In this document: piece after piece, positions 1 through 7,884 of the stretch
Position numbering within the stretch: the stretch's first letter is position 1
Layout: every line of letters starts with the position of its first letter
Assembly: GCA_024233935.1 (NCBI GenBank)
Contig: JACKOY010000022.1
Coordinates: 4,489 to 68,488, forward strand
Source of the DNA: Spirochaetales bacterium
Lineage (GTDB): Bacteria > Spirochaetota > Leptospiria > Leptospirales > Leptonemataceae
Reading direction: 5' to 3'
DNA: 64,000 nt
Program-made: the position numbers and the translations under genes
The notes under the pieces: generated by a model
Seen by the model: only the letters and a program-made list of their open reading frames with translations
The model's database searches: none
What the model was told of the DNA's origin: nothing

Positions 1-303
1 GACGGAAAGGGCTGCGAGCTGGTCGACTCCGGGGCCATCGCCATGAATGGCAAACTGCCTGTGAACCCCAGCGGCGGCGTACTTTCCAACAACTCGATTG
101 GCGCCTCGGCCATGATCCGTCAGGCTGAAGTTGCACTTCAGATAATGGAACGTGCCGGCGATCGCCAGGTGCCCGACGTTCAGGTCGGCCTGGCCCACGG
201 TTGGGGCGGGGCAATCCAGTTTCACACAGTTATGATCTTGAGCAAAGACCAGGACATTCAGGACTCGTTCGCACGACAGAAATCGCGCGCCTCGGTTGTC
301 TGA
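1..303 (+). CDS. SCP2-type thiolase-like protein, C-terminal part (5' truncated)
   Basis: The reading frame is open from base 1, so the gene begins upstream of the window and only the last 100 residues are visible. The segment NPSGGVLSNNSIGASA sits where thiolases carry the GHPxGASG catalytic-histidine loop, and GLAHGWGG near the end matches the C-terminal His/Gly loop of lipid-transfer (SCP-x/Ltp) thiolases. The usual His of GHP is absent (NNS instead), as in the non-classical thiolase-like branch that includes the Ltp2 retro-aldolases. Two DUF35-containing genes follow directly, and DUF35 proteins are known partners of thiolase-like enzymes. Role inferred: acyl-CoA C-C bond cleavage or formation. 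It could be an aldolase rather than a true thiolase. Confidence 0.8.
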   Translation, partial: DGKGCELVDSGAIAMNGKLPVNPSGGVLSNNSIGASAMIRQAEVALQIMERAGDRQVPDVQVGLAHGWGGAIQFHTVMILSKDQDIQDSFARQKSRASVV

Positions 304-321
304 GTTAAGGAGAATAAAAGC

Positions 322-789
322 ATGAGCACTGAAGAACAGGTTCGCGTCCTCGAAGGCGATATCACGGTTGATTACAAATGGAACCCCGGCACGACGGTCG
401 GCCGGTTTTTGACCAGGTTGCGGGACGACCAGGAGTTGGTTGCGGTTCGCTGCACGAAAACTTCAAAGGTATTTCTTCCGCCCCAATCCTGGTCTCCCTA
501 TGGCATGATCAAGATGGATCGTTTTGTCCCCGTGACCGGCACACCGCAACTCAAGGCCGGTACGATTGTCTATCAGTTGCCCTGGAACGCGCCGGAAGGC
601 ATTGAGCCGCCTTATATGCTGGCCGCCATCAGCTACCCGGGAGTGGATTCCGAACTCATTCATCTGGTCGTTGCAGACGAGGAGACACTGAAACAACTAA
701 AGCCCGGCGACAAACTCAAGGCGCGTTTTCGGGAAGAGCCCACGGGAAGTATTCGAGACCTGGACTACTACGAGCCGGCTGAGCTGTAA
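322..789 (+). CDS. DUF35 OB-fold protein, thiolase partner
   Basis: 155 residues; an AAGGAG-like ribosome site precedes the ATG. The protein has the layout of the DUF35 family: an N-terminal helix, a rubredoxin-like segment (RCTKTSKVFLPP), then an OB fold (LAAISYPG, GDKLKARF). In characterised DUF35 proteins the first segment carries four zinc-binding cysteines. Here only one cysteine of that set remains, so zinc binding is probably lost. It lies 18 bp after the thiolase-like gene and 30 bp before an acyl-CoA ligase that carries the same kind of domain at its C terminus. The likely role is as structural or acyl-CoA-handing subunit of the upstream thiolase/aldolase. The exact substrate is unknown. 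Confidence 0.82.
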   Translation: MSTEEQVRVLEGDITVDYKWNPGTTVGRFLTRLRDDQELVAVRCTKTSKVFLPPQSWSPYGMIKMDRFVPVTGTPQLKAGTIVYQLPWNAPEGIEPPYMLAAISYPGVDSELIHLVVADEETLKQLKPGDKLKARFREEPTGSIRDLDYYEPAEL

Positions 790-819
790 ACGATCGGCGT
801 AACAATTTGCGAGGACTAC

Positions 820-2856
820 ATGAGTGACACAGTAACCGGAACCACGATTGATACCAAAGACGTCGAGTGCCCATTTGCAACCGTACCGGAGCTGATGGCG
901 GAACGCGCCCGGATTTCCCCGGACAAGACCTACCTTGTTTTTCAGGACCGCGAGTACTCGTACCGCGAGTTTCAGGAGCTTACCAATCGTGCCGCTTCGG
1001 CGTTCGCTTCGCTGAAGGCTGCGAAGGGCGACCACGTTGCTATACTCATTCCGAACTCGGACGAATTTCTTTTTGCTTACTTCGGCGCTATGAAGGCGGG
1101 GCTTGCGGCCGTTACGCTCAATACGCTTCTGAAAGCCGATGAGCTGGAATATATCATCAACGATTCTGAGGCCCGAATACTCTGCACGACGGCCCACTAT
1201 CGCAAGTTGCTCGACCCGGTCTGGGATCGTTTGGGGCATGTGAGCACACTGCTTCTGACGGGCACGGAATTGCCGCCGGCACACCGCGCTGACGGATCTC
1301 TCTTGCTTCGCGACCTCATGCAATCCGGCGATCCGAACTACGCCAGCACGGTCGGTCCCGGAGACAAGGCCGCCATGATCTATACCTCGGGAACGACCGG
1401 ACATCCCAAGGGCGTGGTGTTGACCCATGCGAACGTCATGTACAACAGCTACGTAGCGCCACGGTACATTGATCTTCAGAAAGAAGACGTCTCACTTTGC
1501 ATCATGCCCCTCTTTCACGTGAACGCGCAGATCGCCTCTATGATGGCCACCATGCAGGCCGGCGCCACGGTTGTGCTCGAGGAGATGTTCAAGCCACGTA
1601 TCTTTATCCGAACGCTGAAGAAATATCGCTGCACAACGTTCAGTGGCGTGCCCACAATTTACAATTACCTGAACGAGATGAAAGAGGCCGAGGGTGAAAG
1701 CCTGGATTTCATGAAGGCCTGCATTTGCGGCGCGGCGCCCATGCCCGTGGATGTGTTCCAGAAATTCGAAGAAAAATTCGGCGCAAAAATCATCGAAGGG
1801 TACGGCCTTTCAGAAGGTACGTGCGTCAGCTCCCTGAATCCGCTGAACGGCGTGCGAAAGATCGGCTCGATTGGCATTCCTATCGCGGGCCAACAGATGG
1901 CGATCTGGGACGACGACGGGAACGAGTTGCCTGACGGGGAGGTGGGGGAGATTGTCATCCGCGGACCAAACGTGATGAGTGGCTACTGGAATAACGAGGC
2001 GGCCACCGGCGAAACGATTGTGAACGGTTGGTTGCGAACCGGCGATCAAGGTTATCGCGATCAGGATGGCTATTATTTCATCGTCGGCCGCAAGAAGGAA
2101 ATGATCATCCGCGGCGGGGAGAACATCTATCCCAAAGAGATAGAGGAAGTGCTCTACGAACACGAAGGCGTCATGGACGCGGCGGTGGTCGGCATACCGG
2201 ACAAGAAGTACGGCGAAGAGGTGGCCGCGTTCATCGTGCCCCGGCCAGGTTCGAGCATGAGCGACAAGGACATCAAGGCCTACCTGCGCCAGAAGATCGC
2301 CGACTTCAAGCGGCCGCGCATTATCGAGATCGTTCACGACCTTCCGCGCACTGCCACCGGCAAAATTCAGAAAATCAAGATCATCGAGGAGTACGCCGGC
2401 AATCTGGAGTTGATCAACCGCGTACCCGGTACGGTCAGCCTGCCCTACCGCTGGACCTATGGCGCGGGACTGGCGAAGTTCTATTCGGGTCTGAAGTATG
2501 AGGCAAAATTCTACGCTACACGTTGCGCGAAAAGCGGAAGCGTTCAGTTGCCTCCAAAGTCGTACGACGCGGTGGCATTCGAGCCCGCCGACGAATGGAT
2601 CGAACTGCCAAATCGGGGCGTACTGGAAAGCTTCACCACGGTTTACATGGAGTTTCCCGGTCAGCCCATGAAGCCGCCCTACACGTACGGTTACATCAAA
2701 ATCGAAGGCGCCAACACACACATTTACCACTTAATAGAAGAGATTGCCGAGGCGGACCTGCACGTGGGGCTCAAACTGGAAGCGGTGTGGAAAGAACGGG
2801 CCGAGCGTCGGGGCGACCTGTACGATATTCGCTACTTTCGGCCGTTGCAGAGCTGA
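820..2856 (+). CDS. Acyl-CoA ligase (AMP-binding) fused to a C-terminal DUF35 domain
   Basis: 678 residues. Residues ~1-530 are an ANL-superfamily acyl-CoA synthetase. The AMP-binding P-loop YTSGTTGHPKG is at ~188, the adenylate motif GYGLSEG at ~327, the hinge GRKKEMIIRGGENIYP follows, and the catalytic lysine lies in PRTATGKIQK (~K515). Ligases of this family usually end there. This one continues for ~150 residues with a segment resembling the stand-alone DUF35 protein upstream (a lone cysteine in ATRCAKSGSVQLPP, then an OB-fold-like stretch ending DIRYFRP). It probably activates a fatty or steroid side-chain acid to its CoA thioester, and the added domain may dock it onto the thiolase-like enzyme. 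Confidence 0.9.
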   Translation: MSDTVTGTTIDTKDVECPFATVPELMAERARISPDKTYLVFQDREYSYREFQELTNRAASAFASLKAAKGDHVAILIPNSDEFLFAYFGAMKAGLAAVTLNTLLKADELEYIINDSEARILCTTAHYRKLLDPVWDRLGHVSTLLLTGTELPPAHRADGSLLLRDLMQSGDPNYASTVGPGDKAAMIYTSGTTGHPKGVVLTHANVMYNSYVAPRYIDLQKEDVSLCIMPLFHVNAQIASMMATMQAGATVVLEEMFKPRIFIRTLKKYRCTTFSGVPTIYNYLNEMKEAEGESLDFMKACICGAAPMPVDVFQKFEEKFGAKIIEGYGLSEGTCVSSLNPLNGVRKIGSIGIPIAGQQMAIWDDDGNELPDGEVGEIVIRGPNVMSGYWNNEAATGETIVNGWLRTGDQGYRDQDGYYFIVGRKKEMIIRGGENIYPKEIEEVLYEHEGVMDAAVVGIPDKKYGEEVAAFIVPRPGSSMSDKDIKAYLRQKIADFKRPRIIEIVHDLPRTATGKIQKIKIIEEYAGNLELINRVPGTVSLPYRWTYGAGLAKFYSGLKYEAKFYATRCAKSGSVQLPPKSYDAVAFEPADEWIELPNRGVLESFTTVYMEFPGQPMKPPYTYGYIKIEGANTHIYHLIEEIAEADLHVGLKLEAVWKERAERRGDLYDIRYFRPLQS

Positions 2857-3152
2857 AGGCAGATCAGATGGCGGTTCTCCGGTCCGTTTTGACGGGGCAC
2901 GGGCTCTTATTCTGACCGGAGTGACGCTTTGTTTCCCGGTCCGGAGGGGCCCTCGGGGATCGAAGCCGGTCGTCGGACCAGCGTCTTTGATGGAAAAAAA
3001 GCGAACTCGCCCGCACCAAAAGGCGCCTAACTTACGGATTTATGGATTGACGAATGGATGAGACGCCTGTAGTCCAAAAGCATTCGTTGTGCAGGCGACT
3101 CATACGCCTGAATTCTGGATCATCTCGATCGCAATATACAAAGGAGATTGCA
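2857..3152. other. Intergenic spacer with two inverted repeats
   Basis: About 300 bases without a convincing gene. An 8-bp inverted repeat CTCCGGTC (2877-2884) / GACCGGAG (2914-2921) lies just after the ligase gene but lacks a T-run, so it is a weak terminator at best. A second hairpin, CAGGCG / CGCCTG (3092-3097 / 3105-3110), sits about 45 bases before the next start codon, in the probable leader of the lipoprotein gene. A purine-rich AAGGAG ribosome site is at 3141-3146. No clear -35/-10 pair was found. Confidence 0.5.
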
Positions 3153-3752
3153 ATGAAGAAGCTTATACTGCTTGCCACAGCGGCGATTTTGGGCCTCACA
3201 ATCGCGGGTTGCAGCGGCTACGAGGATCGGCGAGACGCCACCACTGTAGGCACTGAGGGCTGGGTCTATGAAGGCTGGTCCTGCGCGCCGAACCAGGACG
3301 CGGCACTGCGTGGTCTGAGTCCCGCTCAATACTGTGCGGACGCTGAGCCCGAGGAGCGTCAGTACCTTTACATGATTCAGGTTGCGGCGGCTTCCGACCG
3401 CGCCATTCGTTCTGGTCGCCTCACCCAGATGCAATCGACCTGTAAGCAGGCCGCAAAAGACCAGGTTCTGGCGGACGCGCTGACAAAATTCCTCGGCACC
3501 TACCTGGAGCAGGCGGCCGGTGTTTCTGACGGTCAGTCAACCGGACAGGCCATCATTCAGCAAAACCGCGGTCGCGTGGGTGCCGGTATCGGTATCTACG
3601 ACTGTTGCGCGGTAGACCCGGAGATGGGTACCTGTGCCGAAGCAGACGGCCCGCAGAACTGGGAACAGTGCAAGTGTGTCGGTTACATGCGTTGGCCGGG
3701 TGGACAGGAAGCATTCGAAGCCTGGGCGCGCGAAGAATCCCAGGGCATGTAA
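3153..3752 (+). CDS. Lipoprotein of unknown function
   Basis: 199 residues from the ATG that follows an AAGGAG site by 6 bases; the upstream in-frame extension has no signal sequence and was not used. The N terminus MKKLILLATAAILGLTIAGC is a lipoprotein signal peptide with lipobox IAGC (acylated Cys20). The mature part has eight or more cysteines, including a cluster near the C terminus (YDCCAVDP, CAEADG, CKCVGY), which suggests disulfide bonds in the periplasm or on the surface. No family was recognised. It is a single-gene unit: a ~300-base spacer precedes it and a strong intrinsic terminator follows. Confidence 0.85.
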   Translation: MKKLILLATAAILGLTIAGCSGYEDRRDATTVGTEGWVYEGWSCAPNQDAALRGLSPAQYCADAEPEERQYLYMIQVAAASDRAIRSGRLTQMQSTCKQAAKDQVLADALTKFLGTYLEQAAGVSDGQSTGQAIIQQNRGRVGAGIGIYDCCAVDPEMGTCAEADGPQNWEQCKCVGYMRWPGGQEAFEAWAREESQGM

Positions 3753-3775
3753 GAAATAGCTCCGGGAGACTTGAG

Positions 3776-3806
3776 AAGGCCGCGGCGTTTGCTGCGGCCT
3801 TTTTTA
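3776..3806 (+). terminator. Rho-independent terminator after the lipoprotein gene
   Basis: An 8-bp perfect stem, AAGGCCGC / GCGGCCTT (3776-3783 / 3794-3801), with a 10-base loop is followed by a run of six or more T. It begins 23 bases after the stop codon of the lipoprotein gene. Confidence 0.85.
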
Positions 3807-4034
3807 TTTGTACGATGGCGTGGGCGGTCGGCCCCTTGCGCTTGCCCGGCGCCACCCCCTGTCATTATGATTGGCGTGTTTCGCGTTGCCGCCGTCAGAC
3901 CCGCCTGCGAACACGCCCTGGCCACGATGGGAAATCCTGAAGGCGCACTCACTTCTGCGCCAGGGTCGGACTCAAAAGTGCTTGATGGGAATAGCGCATG
4001 GGGTCTTCCATAGAAAGCCCCGGGGAACAAACAC

Positions 4035-4781
4035 ATGCACAAGCTGGTTTTATTACGACACGGACAGAGCGCCTGGAATCAGGAAAACCGCTTCACCGGC
4101 TGGACCGATGTCGGTCTCACGGAGCAGGGCATGGCCGAGGCGGGCCGCGCGGCAGAGCTGCTTCAGGCCGAAGGTTATGCCTTTGACGTGGCCTTTACTT
4201 CGGTTCTCAAACGCGCCATCAAGACGCTGTGGATTGTGCTTGAGCAGATGGATCTCATGTGGATACCCGTGATCCGGGATTGGCGTCTCAACGAACGCCA
4301 TTACGGAAGCCTGCAGGGACTGAACAAAGCCGAGACCGCAAAAAAGTACGGCGAAGACCAGGTGTTGATCTGGCGCCGTAGCTATGATACGCCGCCGCCC
4401 GCTTTGACCGAAGACGACGAACGGCATCCCAAACATGAGAAGCGTTACGCCGGTCTCTCTGCCGCCGAACTACCCGAGACCGAATGCCTGAAGGACACAG
4501 TGGCCCGCTTCGTTCCGTACTGGAACAACGCGATAGTACCCGAGGTCAAAAAGGGAAAGAGCGTATTGATCGCCGCCCACGGCAATAGCCTGCGCGCCCT
4601 GGTCAAACATCTCGATAACATTTCGGACGAAGAGATTGTCGAACTGAATATTCCAACCGGCGTGCCGCTGGTGTACGAACTGGACCAAAATTTGAAGGCC
4701 ATCAAGCATTATTACCTGGGCGACGCCGCCGAAATCGAAAAGGCTATATCTTCGGTGGCGAGCCAGGGCAAGGCGCGCTGA
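4035..4781 (+). CDS. gpmA: 2,3-bisphosphoglycerate-dependent phosphoglycerate mutase
   Basis: 248 residues, the normal length for the cofactor-dependent enzyme, which interconverts 3- and 2-phosphoglycerate in the cytoplasm. The phospho-accepting histidine lies in LRHGQSAWN (His9). Further active-site motifs are FTGWTDVGLTEQG, ERHYGSLQGLNK and the second histidine in AAHGNSLRAL. It is 3 kb upstream of gapA and pgk, giving a loose glycolytic neighbourhood. The next gene starts 4 bases after the stop, so the two are probably co-translated. Confidence 0.97.
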   Translation: MHKLVLLRHGQSAWNQENRFTGWTDVGLTEQGMAEAGRAAELLQAEGYAFDVAFTSVLKRAIKTLWIVLEQMDLMWIPVIRDWRLNERHYGSLQGLNKAETAKKYGEDQVLIWRRSYDTPPPALTEDDERHPKHEKRYAGLSAAELPETECLKDTVARFVPYWNNAIVPEVKKGKSVLIAAHGNSLRALVKHLDNISDEEIVELNIPTGVPLVYELDQNLKAIKHYYLGDAAEIEKAISSVASQGKAR

Positions 4782-4785
4782 TTTC

Positions 4786-5811
4786 TTGTTCATTGGGATC
4801 GACGTCGGTGGACCCGCGAAGGGCTTTCACGTGGCCCTTATCTCCGGCCCGGGCCCATCGCCGGATGGATTGTTTCAATCAAAAGAGGCCCCGGCGGTTG
4901 TCGAATACCTGAGCAAGCACGCCGCTTCGCCACAGATTATCGCGATTGATGCTCCGCCGAAGTCCACGAGACGCCGCATCGAGACCCGCGCTGCGGAACG
5001 TGAGGTCCGCAGCGCCGGCTTTCGCGTGCTCTGGACGCCACCCGAGGAAGGGCAACGGCAGCCCTGGATGGAAAACGGAGCGCGGCTCTGGTCTCTTCTG
5101 AAAAAAGCCTTTCCGACCGCCCAAATTGTAGAGGCATTTCCCACAGCCGCAAGCCGCGGGCTAGCTTTGCATGCGAGCGCGAGTCTGGACCTGCGTTTGT
5201 TGACCGGTCATCGTGTGCGCAAGCACTACATGGACTTTCTTGACGCCGTTCTCGCGGCACTCGTGGCCAAAACGATTTCTGAAGGGCGAGCCGGACTATT
5301 TGGTCCCGACGATGAGCTGGGCCCCATTTATGCTCTGGCGGCGCCCCGGCTACGCCTGACACTCGTGTTCGTATTGCGACGCGACGGGCAGGATGTATTG
5401 CTCGGGGAAAAGAAGAGGGGTTTCGGAGCGGGGTACTGGAATGGTTTTGGTGGCAAGATCGAAGCCGGCGAATCAGTGCCCCAGGCCGCCAGACGGGAGC
5501 TGCTTGAAGAGGCGGGCATTGACTGCGACGACCTGCGCGCCCGGGGTCGCCTCTTGTTCAGTTTTGAAGGCCGCCAGGACCTGATGGATGTCACGGTATT
5601 CACGGGGCAAAACCTGATCGGTCAGCCCCGCGAAACGGACGAGATGCGTCCACGCTGGATAAAGGCCTCAGCCATCGATTATGACCAGATGTGGCCGGAC
5701 GACCGCTACTGGTTGCCGCGCGTACTGGCCGGGCGCGATATTGAGGCCTACTTTCACCTGGACGCGAATCACAACATATTGCTGCACAACATAATCGACA
5801 TCGGTCCCTGA
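4786..5811 (+). CDS. DUF429-like RNase H-fold domain fused to a MutT/Nudix hydrolase
   Basis: 341 residues from a TTG start 4 bases after gpmA. Residues ~1-185 begin FIGIDVGGPAKGFHVALI and contain IIAIDAPP, the acidic pattern of DUF429, a predicted RNase H-like nuclease family. Residues ~195-341 are a Nudix hydrolase with a complete Nudix box (GKIEAGESVPQAARRELLEE, then AGI, about 222-244). The spacing WNGFGGK and the C-terminal DEMRPRWI resemble MTH1/MutT enzymes that remove oxidised purine nucleotides. Both domains look intact. The fusion suggests nucleotide-pool or nucleic-acid repair, but the N-terminal activity is a fold-level inference. Confidence 0.85.
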   Translation: MFIGIDVGGPAKGFHVALISGPGPSPDGLFQSKEAPAVVEYLSKHAASPQIIAIDAPPKSTRRRIETRAAEREVRSAGFRVLWTPPEEGQRQPWMENGARLWSLLKKAFPTAQIVEAFPTAASRGLALHASASLDLRLLTGHRVRKHYMDFLDAVLAALVAKTISEGRAGLFGPDDELGPIYALAAPRLRLTLVFVLRRDGQDVLLGEKKRGFGAGYWNGFGGKIEAGESVPQAARRELLEEAGIDCDDLRARGRLLFSFEGRQDLMDVTVFTGQNLIGQPRETDEMRPRWIKASAIDYDQMWPDDRYWLPRVLAGRDIEAYFHLDANHNILLHNIIDIGP

Positions 5812-5858
5812 GGGTTTTTGCTCTTGACCAGGCACTGGCGCGCGTGCCTGAAAGGTCC

Positions 5859-6191
5859 ATGCGCCATATAATGCGGTACACGATTCTGGCCACGACCATG
5901 TTGATTGCCTATCTCGTGATCAGCCTGGTCGAAGACTTCCTTCTCGCGCAGACGACCACGCTCCAGCCCTATCAGGCAACAATCGTTGGCATGGTCGCAG
6001 TTGTGGTTCTTTTCGTCCCTTTGTTTGGCTTTTTGGACAAGGCCTCGCGCAGGATCGTCGACTGGGTGGTCCGCAAGTCGGGCCGCTATCTGGGCCGCAT
6101 AGGCCTGTATGTGGTTTTGTTCCTCGTGCTCGGAGTTTTGTACTGCGCCTATCTTTACCGTTGGTTCGGAATCAAGATCATCTGGCCGTAA
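5859..6191 (+). CDS. Small integral membrane protein
   Basis: About 110 residues from the ATG at 5859; a GTG at 5844 and an ATG at 5871 are alternatives, with GAAAGG just upstream. Three hydrophobic stretches (YTILATTMLIAYLVISLV, IVGMVAVVVLFVPLFGF, IGLYVVLFLVLGVLYCAYLY) predict three transmembrane helices, with a basic loop (KASRRIVDWVVRKSGRY) between the last two. No family was recognised. The next reading frame continues in the same phase after its single stop codon (see findings). Confidence 0.6.
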   Translation: MRHIMRYTILATTMLIAYLVISLVEDFLLAQTTTLQPYQATIVGMVAVVVLFVPLFGFLDKASRRIVDWVVRKSGRYLGRIGLYVVLFLVLGVLYCAYLYRWFGIKIIWP

Positions 6192-6266
6192 CTCGGTGGC
6201 ATTCTGAAAACAGCATTCTTTCGTCTTGCGTATGCGATTCTGGTTTCGCTTATCCAGGCGACCGCG

Positions 6267-7067
6267 ATGTTTTTGCCTGCCCGGGTGCCGGAATTGCACG
6301 GTCCGGCACACTCCGCGTTGATTTTCGTGCTCTCATTTTTTCTCACTCTGTTGGCCGTGCCCTGGCCGGGGCTGCGGCCACGAGATCTTCTGGTGAGTCT
6401 GATTCCGACGTGCCTGCTGGGTGGTCTGGCGCTCGGTATGGCCCGTCACGTTTCGCCGCCGGCTTTTGGCGCCGAGCACGGGTACGGGGATCTTCTGAAA
6501 CTCTTTTTCATTCAGGGTTTCGCCGTTCTGGTGGGCGCTTCAGGGCTTGGCATGCGCAAGAACCAGAATCGTCCGGTCATACGTCGCGCAGCGCGAGACA
6601 GCGAAGAACTGGAGGCGATTTTTTCTCTGCGACAAAGGGCGCGTCAGGAAGAAGGACTGACCTACTACCGCTACGTCACGATGCTGGGCCTCGGCTTTGC
6701 GCTCGTATGTGAGGAGCGCGCACGGGTCACGGGAGTGATTCACGGGATGCGTCTGGACGACCTGGTGTTCCTTTTTGACCTTGCCGTTGAGCCTGGTATG
6801 GAACAACAGCGCGAGGAGACGCTGGTCGCTCGTACGCTGACGCGCCCCGAAGTGCGGCTGGGTGATGTGCGTGCGATAGTCTACTTGAAGGGCCCCCAGG
6901 AGGCACACCCGGCCTTGATCGCTCACGGGTTTCGCGCGGCAGAGCCGGAAGACCAGGATATCCGGGAGTTCGTCGGGCGTCGGTTTTCCGCGCCGCTGCT
7001 CGAACAGTTTCCGGACTGGTCCCCCCTGGCGGGGCTCGTGCCTCTGATTTGGGACCCGGGCGCCTGA
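6267..7067 (+). CDS. Membrane-anchored protein with a degenerate GNAT-like domain
   Basis: 266 residues from ATG 6267. The N-terminal ~95 residues are hydrophobic (LIFVLSFFLTLLAVPWP, LLVSLIPTCLLGGLALGM, LLKLFFIQGFAVLVGASGL), predicting three membrane helices. The rest resembles a GNAT acetyltransferase: VIRRAARDSEELEAIFSLR, then GFALVCEERARVTGVIHGM, then VFLFDLAVEPG. The acetyl-CoA pyrophosphate loop (normally RGxGxG/A) is not recognisable, so activity is doubtful. The frame is open back to the stop codon of the preceding gene at 6189, and ILKTAFFRLAYAILVSLIQA would add a hydrophobic segment if a rare ATT or CTG start is used. Confidence 0.55.
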   Translation: MFLPARVPELHGPAHSALIFVLSFFLTLLAVPWPGLRPRDLLVSLIPTCLLGGLALGMARHVSPPAFGAEHGYGDLLKLFFIQGFAVLVGASGLGMRKNQNRPVIRRAARDSEELEAIFSLRQRARQEEGLTYYRYVTMLGLGFALVCEERARVTGVIHGMRLDDLVFLFDLAVEPGMEQQREETLVARTLTRPEVRLGDVRAIVYLKGPQEAHPALIAHGFRAAEPEDQDIREFVGRRFSAPLLEQFPDWSPLAGLVPLIWDPGA

Positions 7068-7089
7068 TTCTTGACGACCGACCGTCGCT

Positions 7090-7725
7090 TCAGAAATAAA
7101 TCACGCCCCAGGCAATTAACGCCTGCGCTGGATAGTATGTTCCCAAAATGAAAAGGCCGGGGTTTTCTAACTCGCGCACGAATCGGTTCCAGCCCCAAAA
7201 ACCGTCCGAAAGGCAGAACAGAAACGCACCCAGGGAAGCAAAGAATACACCGATGTCCCAATCCCGATTCAGGGCAAAAAGGAACATTGCGTTCTCAAAA
7301 ATCATATAGGAAACAACGACCGGCAGGGCGGAGCGTTTGCGAAGGCGGGGAACCGCCAGCACCAGGTAGATCGCAGCCGGAACAAAGGCCAGAAGCGCAA
7401 ACTGCAAAGGCAGGGACCAGGCCGAATGGGCGAAGGCAACAACATAGGCCACATGCCCACCGATAAACGCGACAAAGCCCGGCAGAAACGAACGCTTCCA
7501 GAGCAACAGTATGTCGCCGATTAAGCCCAGCACGAGACCGGTCAGAATCCAGGCCGACTCGGACCCCGCCCGTTGATCCAGGTGCAGGAAAAACCAGACC
7601 AGAATCCACGCGACCGGCAACGGCTTGGTCCAGAAGTACCACTCGTTGCGGTACTTTCGGGCCACAATTGCGCCCACAGCAAAAAGGGCCGCCGGCAAAA
7701 AAAGCGTCAGCGCGGATTGCGTCAT
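7090..7725 (-). CDS. YhhN family protein, lysoplasmalogenase-like
   Basis: 211 residues from the ATG at 7725 (MTQSALTLFL); the frame is open further upstream but that part is unrelated in character and overlaps gapA. There are about eight hydrophobic segments with conserved polar residues typical of the YhhN/TMEM86 family: GLIGDILLLW, GHVAYVVAF and CLSDGFWGWNRF. TMEM86B hydrolyses the vinyl-ether bond of lysoplasmalogens; bacterial members are inner-membrane proteins, mostly untested. It is convergent with the GNAT-like gene and divergent from gapA, so it appears to be a single-gene unit. Confidence 0.8.
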   Translation of the reverse strand: MTQSALTLFLPAALFAVGAIVARKYRNEWYFWTKPLPVAWILVWFFLHLDQRAGSESAWILTGLVLGLIGDILLLWKRSFLPGFVAFIGGHVAYVVAFAHSAWSLPLQFALLAFVPAAIYLVLAVPRLRKRSALPVVVSYMIFENAMFLFALNRDWDIGVFFASLGAFLFCLSDGFWGWNRFVRELENPGLFILGTYYPAQALIAWGVIYF

Positions 7726-7884
7726 GTGGGAAATCCGACAAAAATCATACTGTAAACTGAGTCCATTGAGTTGACACCGGCTCCGTAGTCCTTCATTTGA
7801 ACCGCGCCGGACGAAGGTTCGCGCCGGCCGGGCCCTTTGCACGACATAACTACAGCCGGGCCCACAAAGCAAGGAGTTCAGAAG
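7726..7884 (+). promoter_or_regulatory. Divergent promoter region of the YhhN-like gene and gapA
   Basis: This spacer separates the divergent genes. On the plus strand a perfect TTGACA is at 7771-7776, but the -10 at the expected distance (TCATTT around 7793) is poor. On the minus strand TATGAT (7744-7749 reversed) is a good -10-like hexamer, about 20 bases before the YhhN-like start. A strong AAGGAG ribosome site (7871-7876) precedes the gapA ATG at 7885. Confidence 0.35.

Noticed and set aside
2877..2921. Inverted repeat after the ligase gene as a terminator
   Set aside because: The 29-base loop and absence of a T-run make intrinsic termination unlikely.
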